Part shown: positions 34,517 through 42,731 of the stretch, piece after piece | Position numbering within the stretch: position 1 is the first letter of the stretch | How the letters are laid out: each line of letters begins with the position of its first letter | Origin: a bacterium | Lineage (GTDB): Bacteria; Verrucomicrobiota; Kiritimatiellia; CAIKKV01; CAITUY01 | Length of the DNA stretch: 43,972 bases | Reading direction: 5' to 3' | Assembly (NCBI GenBank): GCA_037128595.1 | Contig: JBAXWB010000036.1 | Span: 1-43,972, forward strand | Program-made: the position numbers and the translations under genes | Notes under the pieces: generated by a model | The model's input: the letters and a program-made list of their open reading frames with translations, nothing else | Told to the model about the DNA's origin: nothing | The model's database searches: none

Positions 34517-34535
34517 TATCACTCCTGGTGAAATA
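34517..34535. promoter_or_regulatory. Operator-like site C upstream of the second GH94 operon
   Basis: TATCACTCCTGGTGAAATA, with TCAC/GTGA arms. Aligned with site B without gaps over 19 bases (from CTCCTG and CACCTG onward) it matches at 16. Both are followed by a C/T-rich then purine-rich stretch. Confidence 0.5.
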
Positions 34536-34560
34536 TTTTCTAGACCTTGATGAGGGGGCC

Positions 34561-34587
34561 ATGATACCAATTCATCATTGGTCTTAA
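34561..34587 (+). CDS. Possible 8-residue leader peptide (MIPIHHWS)
   Basis: GAGGGGG at 34552-34558 precedes an ATG at 34561 and an ORF of eight codons ending TAA at 34585-34587, 24 nt before the GH94 start. ACCAAT (34566-34571) and ATTGGT (34577-34582) form a hairpin within it. It could be chance; a leader controlling translation or transcription of the GH94 operon is speculative. Confidence 0.25.
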   Translation: MIPIHHWS

Positions 34588-34610
34588 AGGCCGCAACAGG
34601 AGACGATGGC

Positions 34611-36935
34611 ATGAATCACCCGTACGGACATTTTCACCCTGATGGACTCGCATTTGTGGTCACCGATCCGGCGACACCGCGGGCCTTCGATAATTTTATC
34701 TGGAACGATTCCGTCATGTCCTGTGTCCAGCAGACCGGCGTGGGCTATTGCGATGTGCAGATCGGCGAGACGGAGGGCGTCAAGCTCTACACCGGTGAGG
34801 GGCGTATCTGTGACATTGAAGTGTTCGGCCGCGAGACGCTGCTGAGCCGGTTGATCTACGTGCGGGACAATGACACCGGCGAATTCTGGAATGTCGGTTG
34901 GGAGCCGGTGCGCCGGCCCTACGAGGCCTATGCCTGTGAGCACGGACTTGGCTATACCCACCTCAGTTCCCGCACCAAGGGCATTGAGTCCTCACTCCTG
35001 CTGTTTGTCCCGCCGGGCAAGGAGGCCGTGGAGCTGTGGCGCCTGAAACTGGCCAATCCGAGCGGGCGCCGCCGGTCCTTGACGGTGTTCGTCTACAATC
35101 AGTATGGACTCCAGTACAAGAGCGGGTTTAACAGCTATGGCGACATGCTGTACCGCGGGGCCTGGTTTGAGGCCGAACACAATGCAATGATCGTCCAGAA
35201 GCATCCGCAGATTGCGCCCCATGCCTTCCTCACCGCCTTCCTGACTGCCGACCGGAAGGCCGATGGCTTTGATGGCAGTCGTGACAACTTTGTCGGAATC
35301 TACAACACGCTGTCTGAGCCGCAGGCGGTCATCGCCGGGAAATGTTCCAACCGGCCCGGCTCGTCCGAGGCCACCGTCGGCGTCCTGCAATTCAATCTGG
35401 AGCTGGCATCCGATCAGGAAGAGACCATTCACCTGATCAGCGGGCTGACCGATGCGCCCGCGCATCTGGCGGAGATCCGTCCGCGCCTGTTCGCGTCGTT
35501 CGATGCCCAGTTCGAGGCCCTCAAGGCCGAAAAGGCCCGGATGGTGGCCCACAATGCGATCAAGACCCCGGATGCCCACTTGAACCGGATGGCCAATGGG
35601 TGGCTTAAGCAGCAGACGCTTTTCGGCGCCACCTGGGGCCGCTGGGGCTGGATGGGGTACCGGGATGTGGTGCAGCATGCCTGGGGCGTGGCCTCCTTTG
35701 ATGCCCCCCGCACCCGGCGCGTGTTGTTGTCCGCGCTGGCCCGGCAGTATGGCAACGGCCTGGCGTTGCGCGGCTGGAATCCGTTGGACACCAAGGTGTA
35801 CAGCGACAGCGCCTTGTGGCTGGTGGCCACCGTGTGCGACTACTTGAAGGAGACCGGTGACTTTGACCTGCTTGAGGTGATGGTGCCGTATTTTGACAAG
35901 GGTGAGGATACGGTGCTGGGCCACATTGACCGGGCGCTGGAATTCCTGGAAATCAACAAAGGCATCCATCAGCTTTGCCTGATCAAATTTGGTGACTGGA
36001 ATGATTCGCTCACCGCCATCGGTAAGGCGGGTCGGGGCGAAAGCGTGTGGTTGTCGATGGCGTATGTGCGCGCGCTGGATCTGATGGTGGAATTGGGGCG
36101 CCGCCTGGGCCGCAAGGTCGAAAGCGACGCGTATCAGGCGCGGGCCGACGCGATGCGTCAGGCCATACGCACCCACGCCTGGGATGGTAAATGGTTCCTG
36201 CGTTGCTTTGACGACGATGGCCGGCCGGTGGGCGCAAGTGAGTGCGAGCAGGGCCGCATCTATGTCAATGCCCAGAGTTGGGCCATGCTGGCGGGAGTGG
36301 CGGATCCCGCCCAGATGGAAACGATGCTCAAGTCCTGTGATGAACTGCTGTTGACCGATCTGGGCTATCGCCTGGTGGTGCCGCCGTATCTGAAGCGCGA
36401 CGATCATATCGGCCGCATCAGTTACCTTGAGCCCGGCATCTGCGAGAATGGCACCATCTATTCCCATGGCAATGCGTTCATGATCTATGCGCTGTTGCAG
36501 AAGCACGAAGGCGACCGGGCGTACGCGCTGTTCCAGCGTGCCGCACCGGGCTATTTGCCAACTCCTGAAAATCCGAAAAACGGGGCGCCGCCCTACATCT
36601 TTTCCAACTGTTACTACGGGCCGGAGCACCGCAATCGCCCGTTCCAGATGGAGTTTACCTGGGTCACGGGCTCCGTCTCATGGTACGGGAACGCCATTCT
36701 GGACTACCTGGTCGGGGTCAGGCGCGAATATGACGGACTGACCATTGATCCTGTGTTGCCTTCCGAGTGGCAGGACACGAGTGTCGTCCGCTCCTTCCGG
36801 GGCCGTACCTTTAACGTTCACATCCGCCGGACGGGCCAGCCGTCGCTGATGCTGAATGGACGTGCCGTAAAGGGTAATTTCCTTGCGCTGGCCGACTGCG
36901 GCGAGAGCAATGAAGTCCTGGTCACTGTGAAATAA
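34611..36935 (+). CDS. GH94-type glycoside phosphorylase, second copy
   Basis: A 774-residue paralogue of the GH94 protein at 18533-20785. It shares the start (PYGHFHPDG), the N-terminal sandwich (FIWNDSVMSCVQQ, YVRDNDTGEFWN) and the catalytic barrel (MGYRDVVQHAWGV; Asp465 in FGDWNDSLTAIGKAGRGES; EPGICENGTIYSHGNAF). Again Ser replaces Gly after the catalytic WND. AGGAG lies about 8 nt before ATG 34611; the upstream TTG at 34578 would have overlapped the leader. No signal peptide, so phosphorolysis is cytoplasmic. The MFS transporter starts 15 nt after the stop, a good candidate to import its substrate. Low overall identity to the other copy suggests a different disaccharide. Confidence 0.85.
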   Translation: MNHPYGHFHPDGLAFVVTDPATPRAFDNFIWNDSVMSCVQQTGVGYCDVQIGETEGVKLYTGEGRICDIEVFGRETLLSRLIYVRDNDTGEFWNVGWEPVRRPYEAYACEHGLGYTHLSSRTKGIESSLLLFVPPGKEAVELWRLKLANPSGRRRSLTVFVYNQYGLQYKSGFNSYGDMLYRGAWFEAEHNAMIVQKHPQIAPHAFLTAFLTADRKADGFDGSRDNFVGIYNTLSEPQAVIAGKCSNRPGSSEATVGVLQFNLELASDQEETIHLISGLTDAPAHLAEIRPRLFASFDAQFEALKAEKARMVAHNAIKTPDAHLNRMANGWLKQQTLFGATWGRWGWMGYRDVVQHAWGVASFDAPRTRRVLLSALARQYGNGLALRGWNPLDTKVYSDSALWLVATVCDYLKETGDFDLLEVMVPYFDKGEDTVLGHIDRALEFLEINKGIHQLCLIKFGDWNDSLTAIGKAGRGESVWLSMAYVRALDLMVELGRRLGRKVESDAYQARADAMRQAIRTHAWDGKWFLRCFDDDGRPVGASECEQGRIYVNAQSWAMLAGVADPAQMETMLKSCDELLLTDLGYRLVVPPYLKRDDHIGRISYLEPGICENGTIYSHGNAFMIYALLQKHEGDRAYALFQRAAPGYLPTPENPKNGAPPYIFSNCYYGPEHRNRPFQMEFTWVTGSVSWYGNAILDYLVGVRREYDGLTIDPVLPSEWQDTSVVRSFRGRTFNVHIRRTGQPSLMLNGRAVKGNFLALADCGESNEVLVTVK

Positions 36936-36950
36936 AAAGGGGATTGCCGC

Positions 36951-38426
36951 GTGGAAATTGAAACGAAGAAAGAGGATCCCCGCCTGCGGGTCGGCTCGCT
37001 GCGATACACGATGGCCGGGCTGATGTGGGTGTTCGTCTGGCTGCTGTGGGGCGATTTCTGTTTCACGGTGATGGAGTATGTCAACAACAGCATCGTGCCC
37101 CTGCGACTCAGGGAGTTGCAGGCGCCTGACTGGGTGTTGCCGATTATCCTGACCACGGTTCCCAGCATCATCAATTTCACCCTGAATCCGGTGATTTCCA
37201 CGATCAGTGACCGGCATCGGGGCCCGCTGGGGCGGCGGATTCCCTTTTTGTTGTACTCGGCGCCCTTCCTTTCCGCCACGCTGGTCATGATGGCGTTCTC
37301 CCCTGAAATTTCGGTCTGGCTCCACGCCAAAGTCGGGCCGATGGGCGGGTGGGGGATTGTGGGGATGTCGATCTTTACCGTGGGCCTCCTGATGGCGAGC
37401 TTCAAGGTGTTTGACATGTTCGTCAACACCACCTTCTGGTACCTGTTCAACGATGTGGTGCCCCAGGCCTTTATGGCCCGCTTCATGGGAATGTTCCGGG
37501 TCGTCGCCAGCCTGGCGGCCATGTTGTACAACTACTTCTTCTATGAACATGCCCTGACGCATATGCGCTGGATCTATCTGGGTGCGGCCACCATCTATCT
37601 CGTGGGCTTCACGATGATGTGCCTGTTCGTCAAGGAGGGAACGTATCCCCCGCCTCCCGTACGGCCACCCCATGCCCGTGGCCCCTTTTTCCGGATGATG
37701 GGGGAGATGAAGATATATATCCGTGAATGTCTTTCCCACCGTATTTACGTCTACTATTTTGCAATGGGCATGTTCATGACCGTGGCGAATGCCATTGGCG
37801 TCTTCACGCTTTATCTGAATTTGTCGCTGGGCATCACCCTCAAGCAATTGGCGGTTTTAAATACCGGTATCCAGTTCGTCCAACTGGTGGTGAGTTATCC
37901 ATCGGGCGCCCTGGCCGACCGGTTCCATCCCATCCGGGTATGGATGTGGATGATGGTCTGTCTGTTGTTTATCGTGCCGCTTAATTTTGTATGGTTGTTT
38001 GGCCAATATACACCGACGCAGGCCTTCCACATCATGATCGCACTGACCGCGATCGATCTCCCCGTCACCATGCTTCTCGGCGCAGTGGGAATGCCCCTGA
38101 TGATGCGCATGTTGCCCCGGGAGAAATTCGGGCAATTCTGTTCATTCAATGCCCTGAGCGGGGCCGTCATGAATATCGTGGCCTCGTTGTCGGTCGCCTG
38201 GTTCATGACGGGCATGCGAACCCTTTTGCCGGATGCGGTCTATGGTAAGGATTTCTGCTATCGCATGATCCCTGCCTGGCGCCTACCGTTTTTGGGCATG
38301 GCTATGATTTTCCTCTGGTTGCTTTACCGGGAATGGAAGCGGCAGGGCGGGGTGACGCACTATTCGCCCCCGGGTTACCCGCCCAATGATGTGAGCGAAC
38401 CTGCAACTGCAAGCCCGTCGCACTAA
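36951..38426 (+). CDS. MFS sugar transporter (GPH/SLC45-like)
   Basis: A 491-residue, roughly 12-helix transporter. WLLWGDFCFTVMEYVNNSIV in the first helix, NPVISTISDRHRGPLGRRIP in the loop 2-3 motif characteristic of glycoside-cation symporter-like MFS, and a second half with LADRFHPIRVWMWM support it. GTG start at 36951, with an AAAAGGGG stretch 8-14 nt upstream. It lies between the GH94 phosphorylase and the secreted hydrolase, so it probably imports the oligosaccharide released outside and passes it to the phosphorylase. The substrate is inferred only from position. Confidence 0.85.
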   Translation: MEIETKKEDPRLRVGSLRYTMAGLMWVFVWLLWGDFCFTVMEYVNNSIVPLRLRELQAPDWVLPIILTTVPSIINFTLNPVISTISDRHRGPLGRRIPFLLYSAPFLSATLVMMAFSPEISVWLHAKVGPMGGWGIVGMSIFTVGLLMASFKVFDMFVNTTFWYLFNDVVPQAFMARFMGMFRVVASLAAMLYNYFFYEHALTHMRWIYLGAATIYLVGFTMMCLFVKEGTYPPPPVRPPHARGPFFRMMGEMKIYIRECLSHRIYVYYFAMGMFMTVANAIGVFTLYLNLSLGITLKQLAVLNTGIQFVQLVVSYPSGALADRFHPIRVWMWMMVCLLFIVPLNFVWLFGQYTPTQAFHIMIALTAIDLPVTMLLGAVGMPLMMRMLPREKFGQFCSFNALSGAVMNIVASLSVAWFMTGMRTLLPDAVYGKDFCYRMIPAWRLPFLGMAMIFLWLLYREWKRQGGVTHYSPPGYPPNDVSEPATASPSH

Positions 38427-38448
38427 GTGGTAAAAAGGAGACTAAATA

Positions 38449-41400
38449 ATGAAATACTTCATCTCGACTCGTTGTCTTGGCGCCTTGCTAATCATTCCCC
38501 TGTCGCTGGCCGCAAGTGCACTCTGTGCCCAGGAACGGGTGGTCACCCGCCTTTTCCAGAGCGCGGAAACCCTGCAGGTCAAGCCGAGTGCCTGGAATCT
38601 GGCACAGGGTGTGGTGAAGAATTCAGTCGAGAGGCCGGATGCTGGCGTGGCAGGTGAGGCATTAACAGGTTCCATCGAAATTGACGTGGACTACAATGGC
38701 AAGGGGTTCGCGCATTATACGGCGGAAGCGGGTGCGGGAACGGTTCCGGGCACCCTGAAGTCCATCAATCTATGGGCGAAAAGTGAGGGGTTATCTCGCG
38801 GGTGGAACTTGATCTTCAAGGATGCGGATGGCAAAAGCGAAGTTGATAAAAAGAAACTTGATTGCTCCATCAAGGGTTCAGCCGGTAAATGGGTTCACGT
38901 CCAGTTTCCGATTCCGGCAGGTTGGAAACAGCCGGTCAGCTTCTCGGGCATCGGGACCCACAACTGGGGCGCCAACGATCAAGTGGGGCGCGCCAGTTTG
39001 TTCATTGCCGGACTGAAGCTCGAGACGGACGTCAGTGGGGTCAGTGACCCGGCCAAACTTCTCAAGATCACCACCGTCTGTCCTGCGCAGGACAACATTT
39101 TCATCGAAGGCGAAACCCCGCGGATTGAAATTTCCGCCGGCAGCTGGTTGGGTAAGGAACTTTCAGGCGAGCTCATCTGGGCGTTGACCGACACTGAAGG
39201 CCAGACTGTGCAGAAGGGTGGCGGGCCGGTGAAATTCAGCGATTCCTGGAATGGGTCCGCCCAGTTTGCCCCGGGCAAGTTCGGGACCTATTTCTACAGT
39301 TTAAGCTTGAAGCTCAGCGAAGGGGCACCCATCCAGAAAAAAGGGCGCATCGCCTACCTTCCGAAACCCGCGGTACTGACGGCGGCGGAGAAGCAGAACT
39401 CCCCTTATGCCCTGAATATCCATGGCGGTATAGAGGGGGTCGGTTACAACGCCATCGCCCGGCTGGGGTTCACCTGGATCCGGGATTATGCCTATACCTA
39501 CAACTGGGTCACCCGGGCCAAAGGCTCCGACTCGAAATACGGTGGCTGGCCCTGGTATCCCCAGATGGATGCGAAAATCAAGGAGTCCGGCTTGATGCTT
39601 CTTCCCTGCTTTATGGGGTCGATGCGCGATTCGGTTAAGGCGGGTAAGACGGCCATGGACAAGGAAATGCGCCGGGAAATGATGATGTTCATGGCGGCGT
39701 TCCCTCAGTATACCGCCTGGGAACTCGATAATGAGTACGATCTGCATTATGGCAAGGATGAGGTGAAGAATAACTGGGCCACCTACAAGTCCTTCCACAA
39801 GACCTTCGGGGATACGGTCAATATGATGGATGACACGTATCTCTCCGTTGAACAGGGCGCGGCCGGCGTCTACCCGGAGCGGACCCGTGATCTGGTCAAA
39901 AGCGGCGCTTTTGACTCCATCGACGTCGTTAATGGCCACTTCTATTGTGGAACCCAGGCCCCGGAACTGAATCGTTCCAACTATAATACCGGCGGACTGA
40001 AAGGGTTGTCCCGCTACTACTTTGACATGCTCCGGGATTTTGTCGCCGCCGCCAGTTGTGATGGCAAGAAGCGGCAGGCGTGGATCACGGAGTTCGGGTG
40101 GGATACCCTCGCGGGCCACATCGTTTCTGAAAAAGAGCAGGCGGCCTATCTCCAGCGCGGCTATATGCTGGGGCTGCAGGCGGGCCTTGATAAAATGTTC
40201 TGGTACTGGAACCGGGATACCAAGAAAAAGCCCACCACCTTCTTTGACGGGTGCGGCATCCTGGACCCCAACGACGAGCCGAAGCCGGCGTGTGCCGCCA
40301 TTTCGGCGCTGACTCATTTTATGGCGCTTCCCAAGCCGGTGGGAACATTTGTGGTGGGCGAAAACGGGATGGGACATGTTTTCAAGGATGGCAATAAACT
40401 GGTGGCGGCGGCGTTCAAGGTGGATGTCGATGGACCCGCAGTGGCGGCGGAGTTTAAGTCAGGGAAGCTGTTTGACGCCTATGCCAATCCTCTGGCGCAG
40501 GCTCCGAAAACTTTGGATATCTTGCCCACCTGGGTCGTTGGACTTAGTGAAAGCGATCCATTCTATATCCAGACAGCCTATGATCTGAAGTCCCGGTATT
40601 TCCAGAAGTGTGCGGCGGGTGATGTCTCGGTCATTGAACTCCGGGCGTGCAACAACCGGAAGAGTGCGCTCTCGGGAACCTACTCCGTCAAGCTGCCTGC
40701 GGGGTGGAGTTGCGATAAACCCACGGGCACGATGGCGGCCGCGCCGGGTGAGACGAATGTCATTAATCTGACGGTCAATTCCGCGGCGGCCGACAAAGGC
40801 CCGTTCCGGAAAGTCATTGTCCTGGTCAAGGATGGCGCGGTGGAGAAGCCGCTGGTGATCGACTTTGAAATCACCTCCCCGGCGGCCGTCACGGCGGAAC
40901 CACTGGTCGGCGGGCCCGGCAAGTGCAAGACCAAGGTGACGGTGTCCAATGTCTCGCTGAACCCGAAGAGCTTCACGGCCAAGGTAACGGTGCCGGCCGT
41001 ATGGAAAGTGACGCCGGCCTCCATGGAGATCCAGAATCTCGCACCCGGCGAGTCCAAGGAGTTCGAACTGGAATTAGAGTGGGGTCTGGGTTGGAAGACA
41101 GACGAGCGTGCCGGCATTGAGGTGTTTGCGGCAGATGGCGCCAAGATTGCCGAATGCGGACTTGTTCCAGATACAATTCAAGTGCCGGTGGCGGGTGAGG
41201 TGAAGCTGGATGGCTCGTTTGGCACCTGGCCTAAGGACTCCTTGCTTCCCGCCTGGGCGACTGCGGGAGCCGGGCAGGGCGTTGAGGCCAGTTTCCATCT
41301 GGCGGTTTCCTCGAAGGGGTTGTTGGTCGGGGTAGAGGTGGTTGGCTCCGATGCCAAGGTGTCGGATCCCTCCTGGTTCTGGACCCAGGATACGCTGGAA

Positions 41401-41787
41401 GTCTTTGTGGAGCCTCTGGCGGACCGGACTTGGCGCGGCAATCCCAAAGACATGCACCAGTTCTGGCTGTGCCCGCTGGTGGGCGAGCAACGGGCTTATC
41501 TGGGTCGCTGGAAGATGAAGGATGAGATTCCGGCCAACCTGTACGACGTCAAGGAGGGGGTCCAGTCCTTCTCCGCTAAAACCGCGAAGGGGTATGTGAT
41601 GCAGGCCCTGATCCCGGCCTCTCAGATTGAAGGCTGGAGCACCGCCTCGGGAACACGGGTCGGGATTGATCTGGTCGTGACCGTGAACTCGGTCAAGGGT
41701 GATAAAGTGGAAGTGTGCTGGCCACGCGGCAAGGACGAAAGCATTCAGTACCGGCCGTCAAACTGGGGCCTGTTCATCGTAAAATAA
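38449..41787 (+). CDS. Secreted multidomain glycoside hydrolase (clan GH-A type) with CBM9-like tail
   Basis: A 1112-residue exported protein. A Sec signal peptide ends near LCA-QE (residue 27). Residues about 30-200 look like a carbohydrate-binding beta-sandwich (INLWAKSEGLSRGWNLIFKD, VGRASLFIAGLKL), and about 205-310 an Ig-like domain. A TIM barrel spans about 320-640 with an acid/base Glu429 in WELDNEYDL and a nucleophile Glu548 in WITEFGWDT. Beta domains follow, including NEW-type Ig repeats at about 740-930, and a CBM9-like domain from about 955 (VKLDGSFGTWP, FWTQDTLEVFVEP) to the end. GH39, GH5 or an unassigned GH-A family are possible. AAGGAG precedes the ATG by 8 nt. Last gene of the GH94-MFS operon and the only exported depolymerase in the window. 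Confidence 0.75.
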   Translation: MKYFISTRCLGALLIIPLSLAASALCAQERVVTRLFQSAETLQVKPSAWNLAQGVVKNSVERPDAGVAGEALTGSIEIDVDYNGKGFAHYTAEAGAGTVPGTLKSINLWAKSEGLSRGWNLIFKDADGKSEVDKKKLDCSIKGSAGKWVHVQFPIPAGWKQPVSFSGIGTHNWGANDQVGRASLFIAGLKLETDVSGVSDPAKLLKITTVCPAQDNIFIEGETPRIEISAGSWLGKELSGELIWALTDTEGQTVQKGGGPVKFSDSWNGSAQFAPGKFGTYFYSLSLKLSEGAPIQKKGRIAYLPKPAVLTAAEKQNSPYALNIHGGIEGVGYNAIARLGFTWIRDYAYTYNWVTRAKGSDSKYGGWPWYPQMDAKIKESGLMLLPCFMGSMRDSVKAGKTAMDKEMRREMMMFMAAFPQYTAWELDNEYDLHYGKDEVKNNWATYKSFHKTFGDTVNMMDDTYLSVEQGAAGVYPERTRDLVKSGAFDSIDVVNGHFYCGTQAPELNRSNYNTGGLKGLSRYYFDMLRDFVAAASCDGKKRQAWITEFGWDTLAGHIVSEKEQAAYLQRGYMLGLQAGLDKMFWYWNRDTKKKPTTFFDGCGILDPNDEPKPACAAISALTHFMALPKPVGTFVVGENGMGHVFKDGNKLVAAAFKVDVDGPAVAAEFKSGKLFDAYANPLAQAPKTLDILPTWVVGLSESDPFYIQTAYDLKSRYFQKCAAGDVSVIELRACNNRKSALSGTYSVKLPAGWSCDKPTGTMAAAPGETNVINLTVNSAAADKGPFRKVIVLVKDGAVEKPLVIDFEITSPAAVTAEPLVGGPGKCKTKVTVSNVSLNPKSFTAKVTVPAVWKVTPASMEIQNLAPGESKEFELELEWGLGWKTDERAGIEVFAADGAKIAECGLVPDTIQVPVAGEVKLDGSFGTWPKDSLLPAWATAGAGQGVEASFHLAVSSKGLLVGVEVVGSDAKVSDPSWFWTQDTLEVFVEPLADRTWRGNPKDMHQFWLCPLVGEQRAYLGRWKMKDEIPANLYDVKEGVQSFSAKTAKGYVMQALIPASQIEGWSTASGTRVGIDLVVTVNSVKGDKVEVCWPRGKDESIQYRPSNWGLFIVK

Positions 41788-42220
41788 TCCAGCACAGCAG
41801 TAGCTGTTAAACCTGAGAATGAGCCGGGCGAAATAACTGAATAGGTAATGCTTGATGACCACTTGCTCGCGCTGTCTAGCATGGGTGGATGCCGACGTCC
41901 CGGCGGCATATGTGGACAAGGCGAGCTTTCTTGGCGTTCGCGCTTTGTTTGGGTAGAAGAATTTGAACATTCCTCGCCAATATTTTCCGTGTTATACAAA
42001 ATCAAAAAGCTCATACGGGGCGGAAGCGCGTGCCGAACCCGTTGGCACTCAATCTGCGGTGACGGGATTTGAGGGGAGCGTTAACCTTCGAATCTCGTTC
42101 AGCTATGACGGGCAGCATTACTCGCACAGTCGTCAGTTTCGCTCCAATATCATTGATGAACGGGCCTACTGGCGACAGTTGATGAGCAATTGTGGTTTCC
42201 CCCCCCAGCGGAGAATGATG
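41788..42220. other. 433-bp stretch without a convincing gene
   Basis: No RNA gene or strong promoter is recognisable. A frame on the + strand encodes GSVNLRISFSYDGQHYSHSR and RSNIIDERAYWRQL around 42075-42180, which has protein-like character and may be a remnant of a longer gene, but no start with a Shine-Dalgarno is found. A weak hairpin (CTCAATC/GATTTGAG) lies around 42048-42075. C8 occurs at 42199-42206. Confidence 0.4.
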
Positions 42221-42652
42221 ATGAAAATAGTACATGTCGGAAGTTTACGCGTTGATCCCAGATCATTGGCCTTCAATTTGTTGCTCGTGATGGTTCTGTT
42301 TGCTTCAGCGGGTGGTGTTCCTGGAGAGGAACACACGATTCCAGAGTGGGCGAAAAAGGCACTGAAAGAAGCACAGTCAAACGAAGTTCCTGTCGAATTC
42401 TACGGGAAGGTAGTTGATCAGTTCGGCGATCCGGTGGAAGATGCCGAAGTCCGTACGCGCCTTCAGCGAGTCGGGATTAACTATGTGTGGGAAGCCCCGC
42501 TTGTGAGTTATACAGTCAGGACAGATTACCGGGGCTTTTTCGCTATTCCGCCAAAGGGAACGCGACCAGTTCCGGGGCTCAGTCTCACGTTTGACGATAT
42601 GCGGAAAGACGGATATGAGACGATCCGCGATGCAACGTTCTTCCAGCGCTAA
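42221..42652 (+). CDS. Small exported protein with Ig-like/carboxypeptidase-regulatory-like domain
   Basis: A 144-residue protein (MKIVHVGSLRVDPRS start) with a hydrophobic segment AFNLLLVMVLFASAGG that fits a signal peptide with a long charged n-region. The mature part contains VEFYGKVVDQFGDPVEDAEV and VRTDYRGFFAIPPKG, a transthyretin-like beta domain found in many PVC surface proteins. Three ATG codons occur in a row (42215, 42218, 42221); the third has GCGGAG at the best distance. Similar domains usually sit in proteins of 200 residues or more, so this may be truncated. No function can be assigned. Confidence 0.55.
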   Translation: MKIVHVGSLRVDPRSLAFNLLLVMVLFASAGGVPGEEHTIPEWAKKALKEAQSNEVPVEFYGKVVDQFGDPVEDAEVRTRLQRVGINYVWEAPLVSYTVRTDYRGFFAIPPKGTRPVPGLSLTFDDMRKDGYETIRDATFFQR

Positions 42653-42682
42653 GGGCGTAATAGGGGTGGGCATTGGATTGCC

Positions 42683-42711
42683 TTGACGAGGTTAATGGCA
42701 ATGAATAGCGT
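42683..42711 (+). promoter_or_regulatory. Weak promoter candidate before the AlbA_2 gene
   Basis: TTGACG (42683-42688), spacer 17, TAGCGT (42706-42711). The -35 is good and the -10 poor. The start codon is at 42732. Confidence 0.25.
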
Positions 42712-42731
42712 ACTGGGCAATGAGGAAAACC

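Noticed and set aside
34992-36629. Minus-strand open frame of 545 codons opposite the second GH94
   Set aside because: Antisense shadow of a well-supported GH94 gene; composition is biased and no motif is recognisable.
36678-37847. Minus-strand open frame of 389 codons across the GH94/MFS junction
   Set aside because: Spans the ends of two solid + strand genes and has a His/Gln/Arg-rich composition typical of shadow frames.
41745-42014. 89-codon minus-strand frame after the secreted hydrolase
   Set aside because: Overlaps the end of the hydrolase gene, has no Shine-Dalgarno and no recognisable domain.
42030-42090. attC-like integron recombination site
   Set aside because: GTTAACC after an imperfect stem with a bulged base is suggestive, but it does not fit GTTRRRY, a matching RYYYAAC arm is missing, and no integrase or cassette array is seen.
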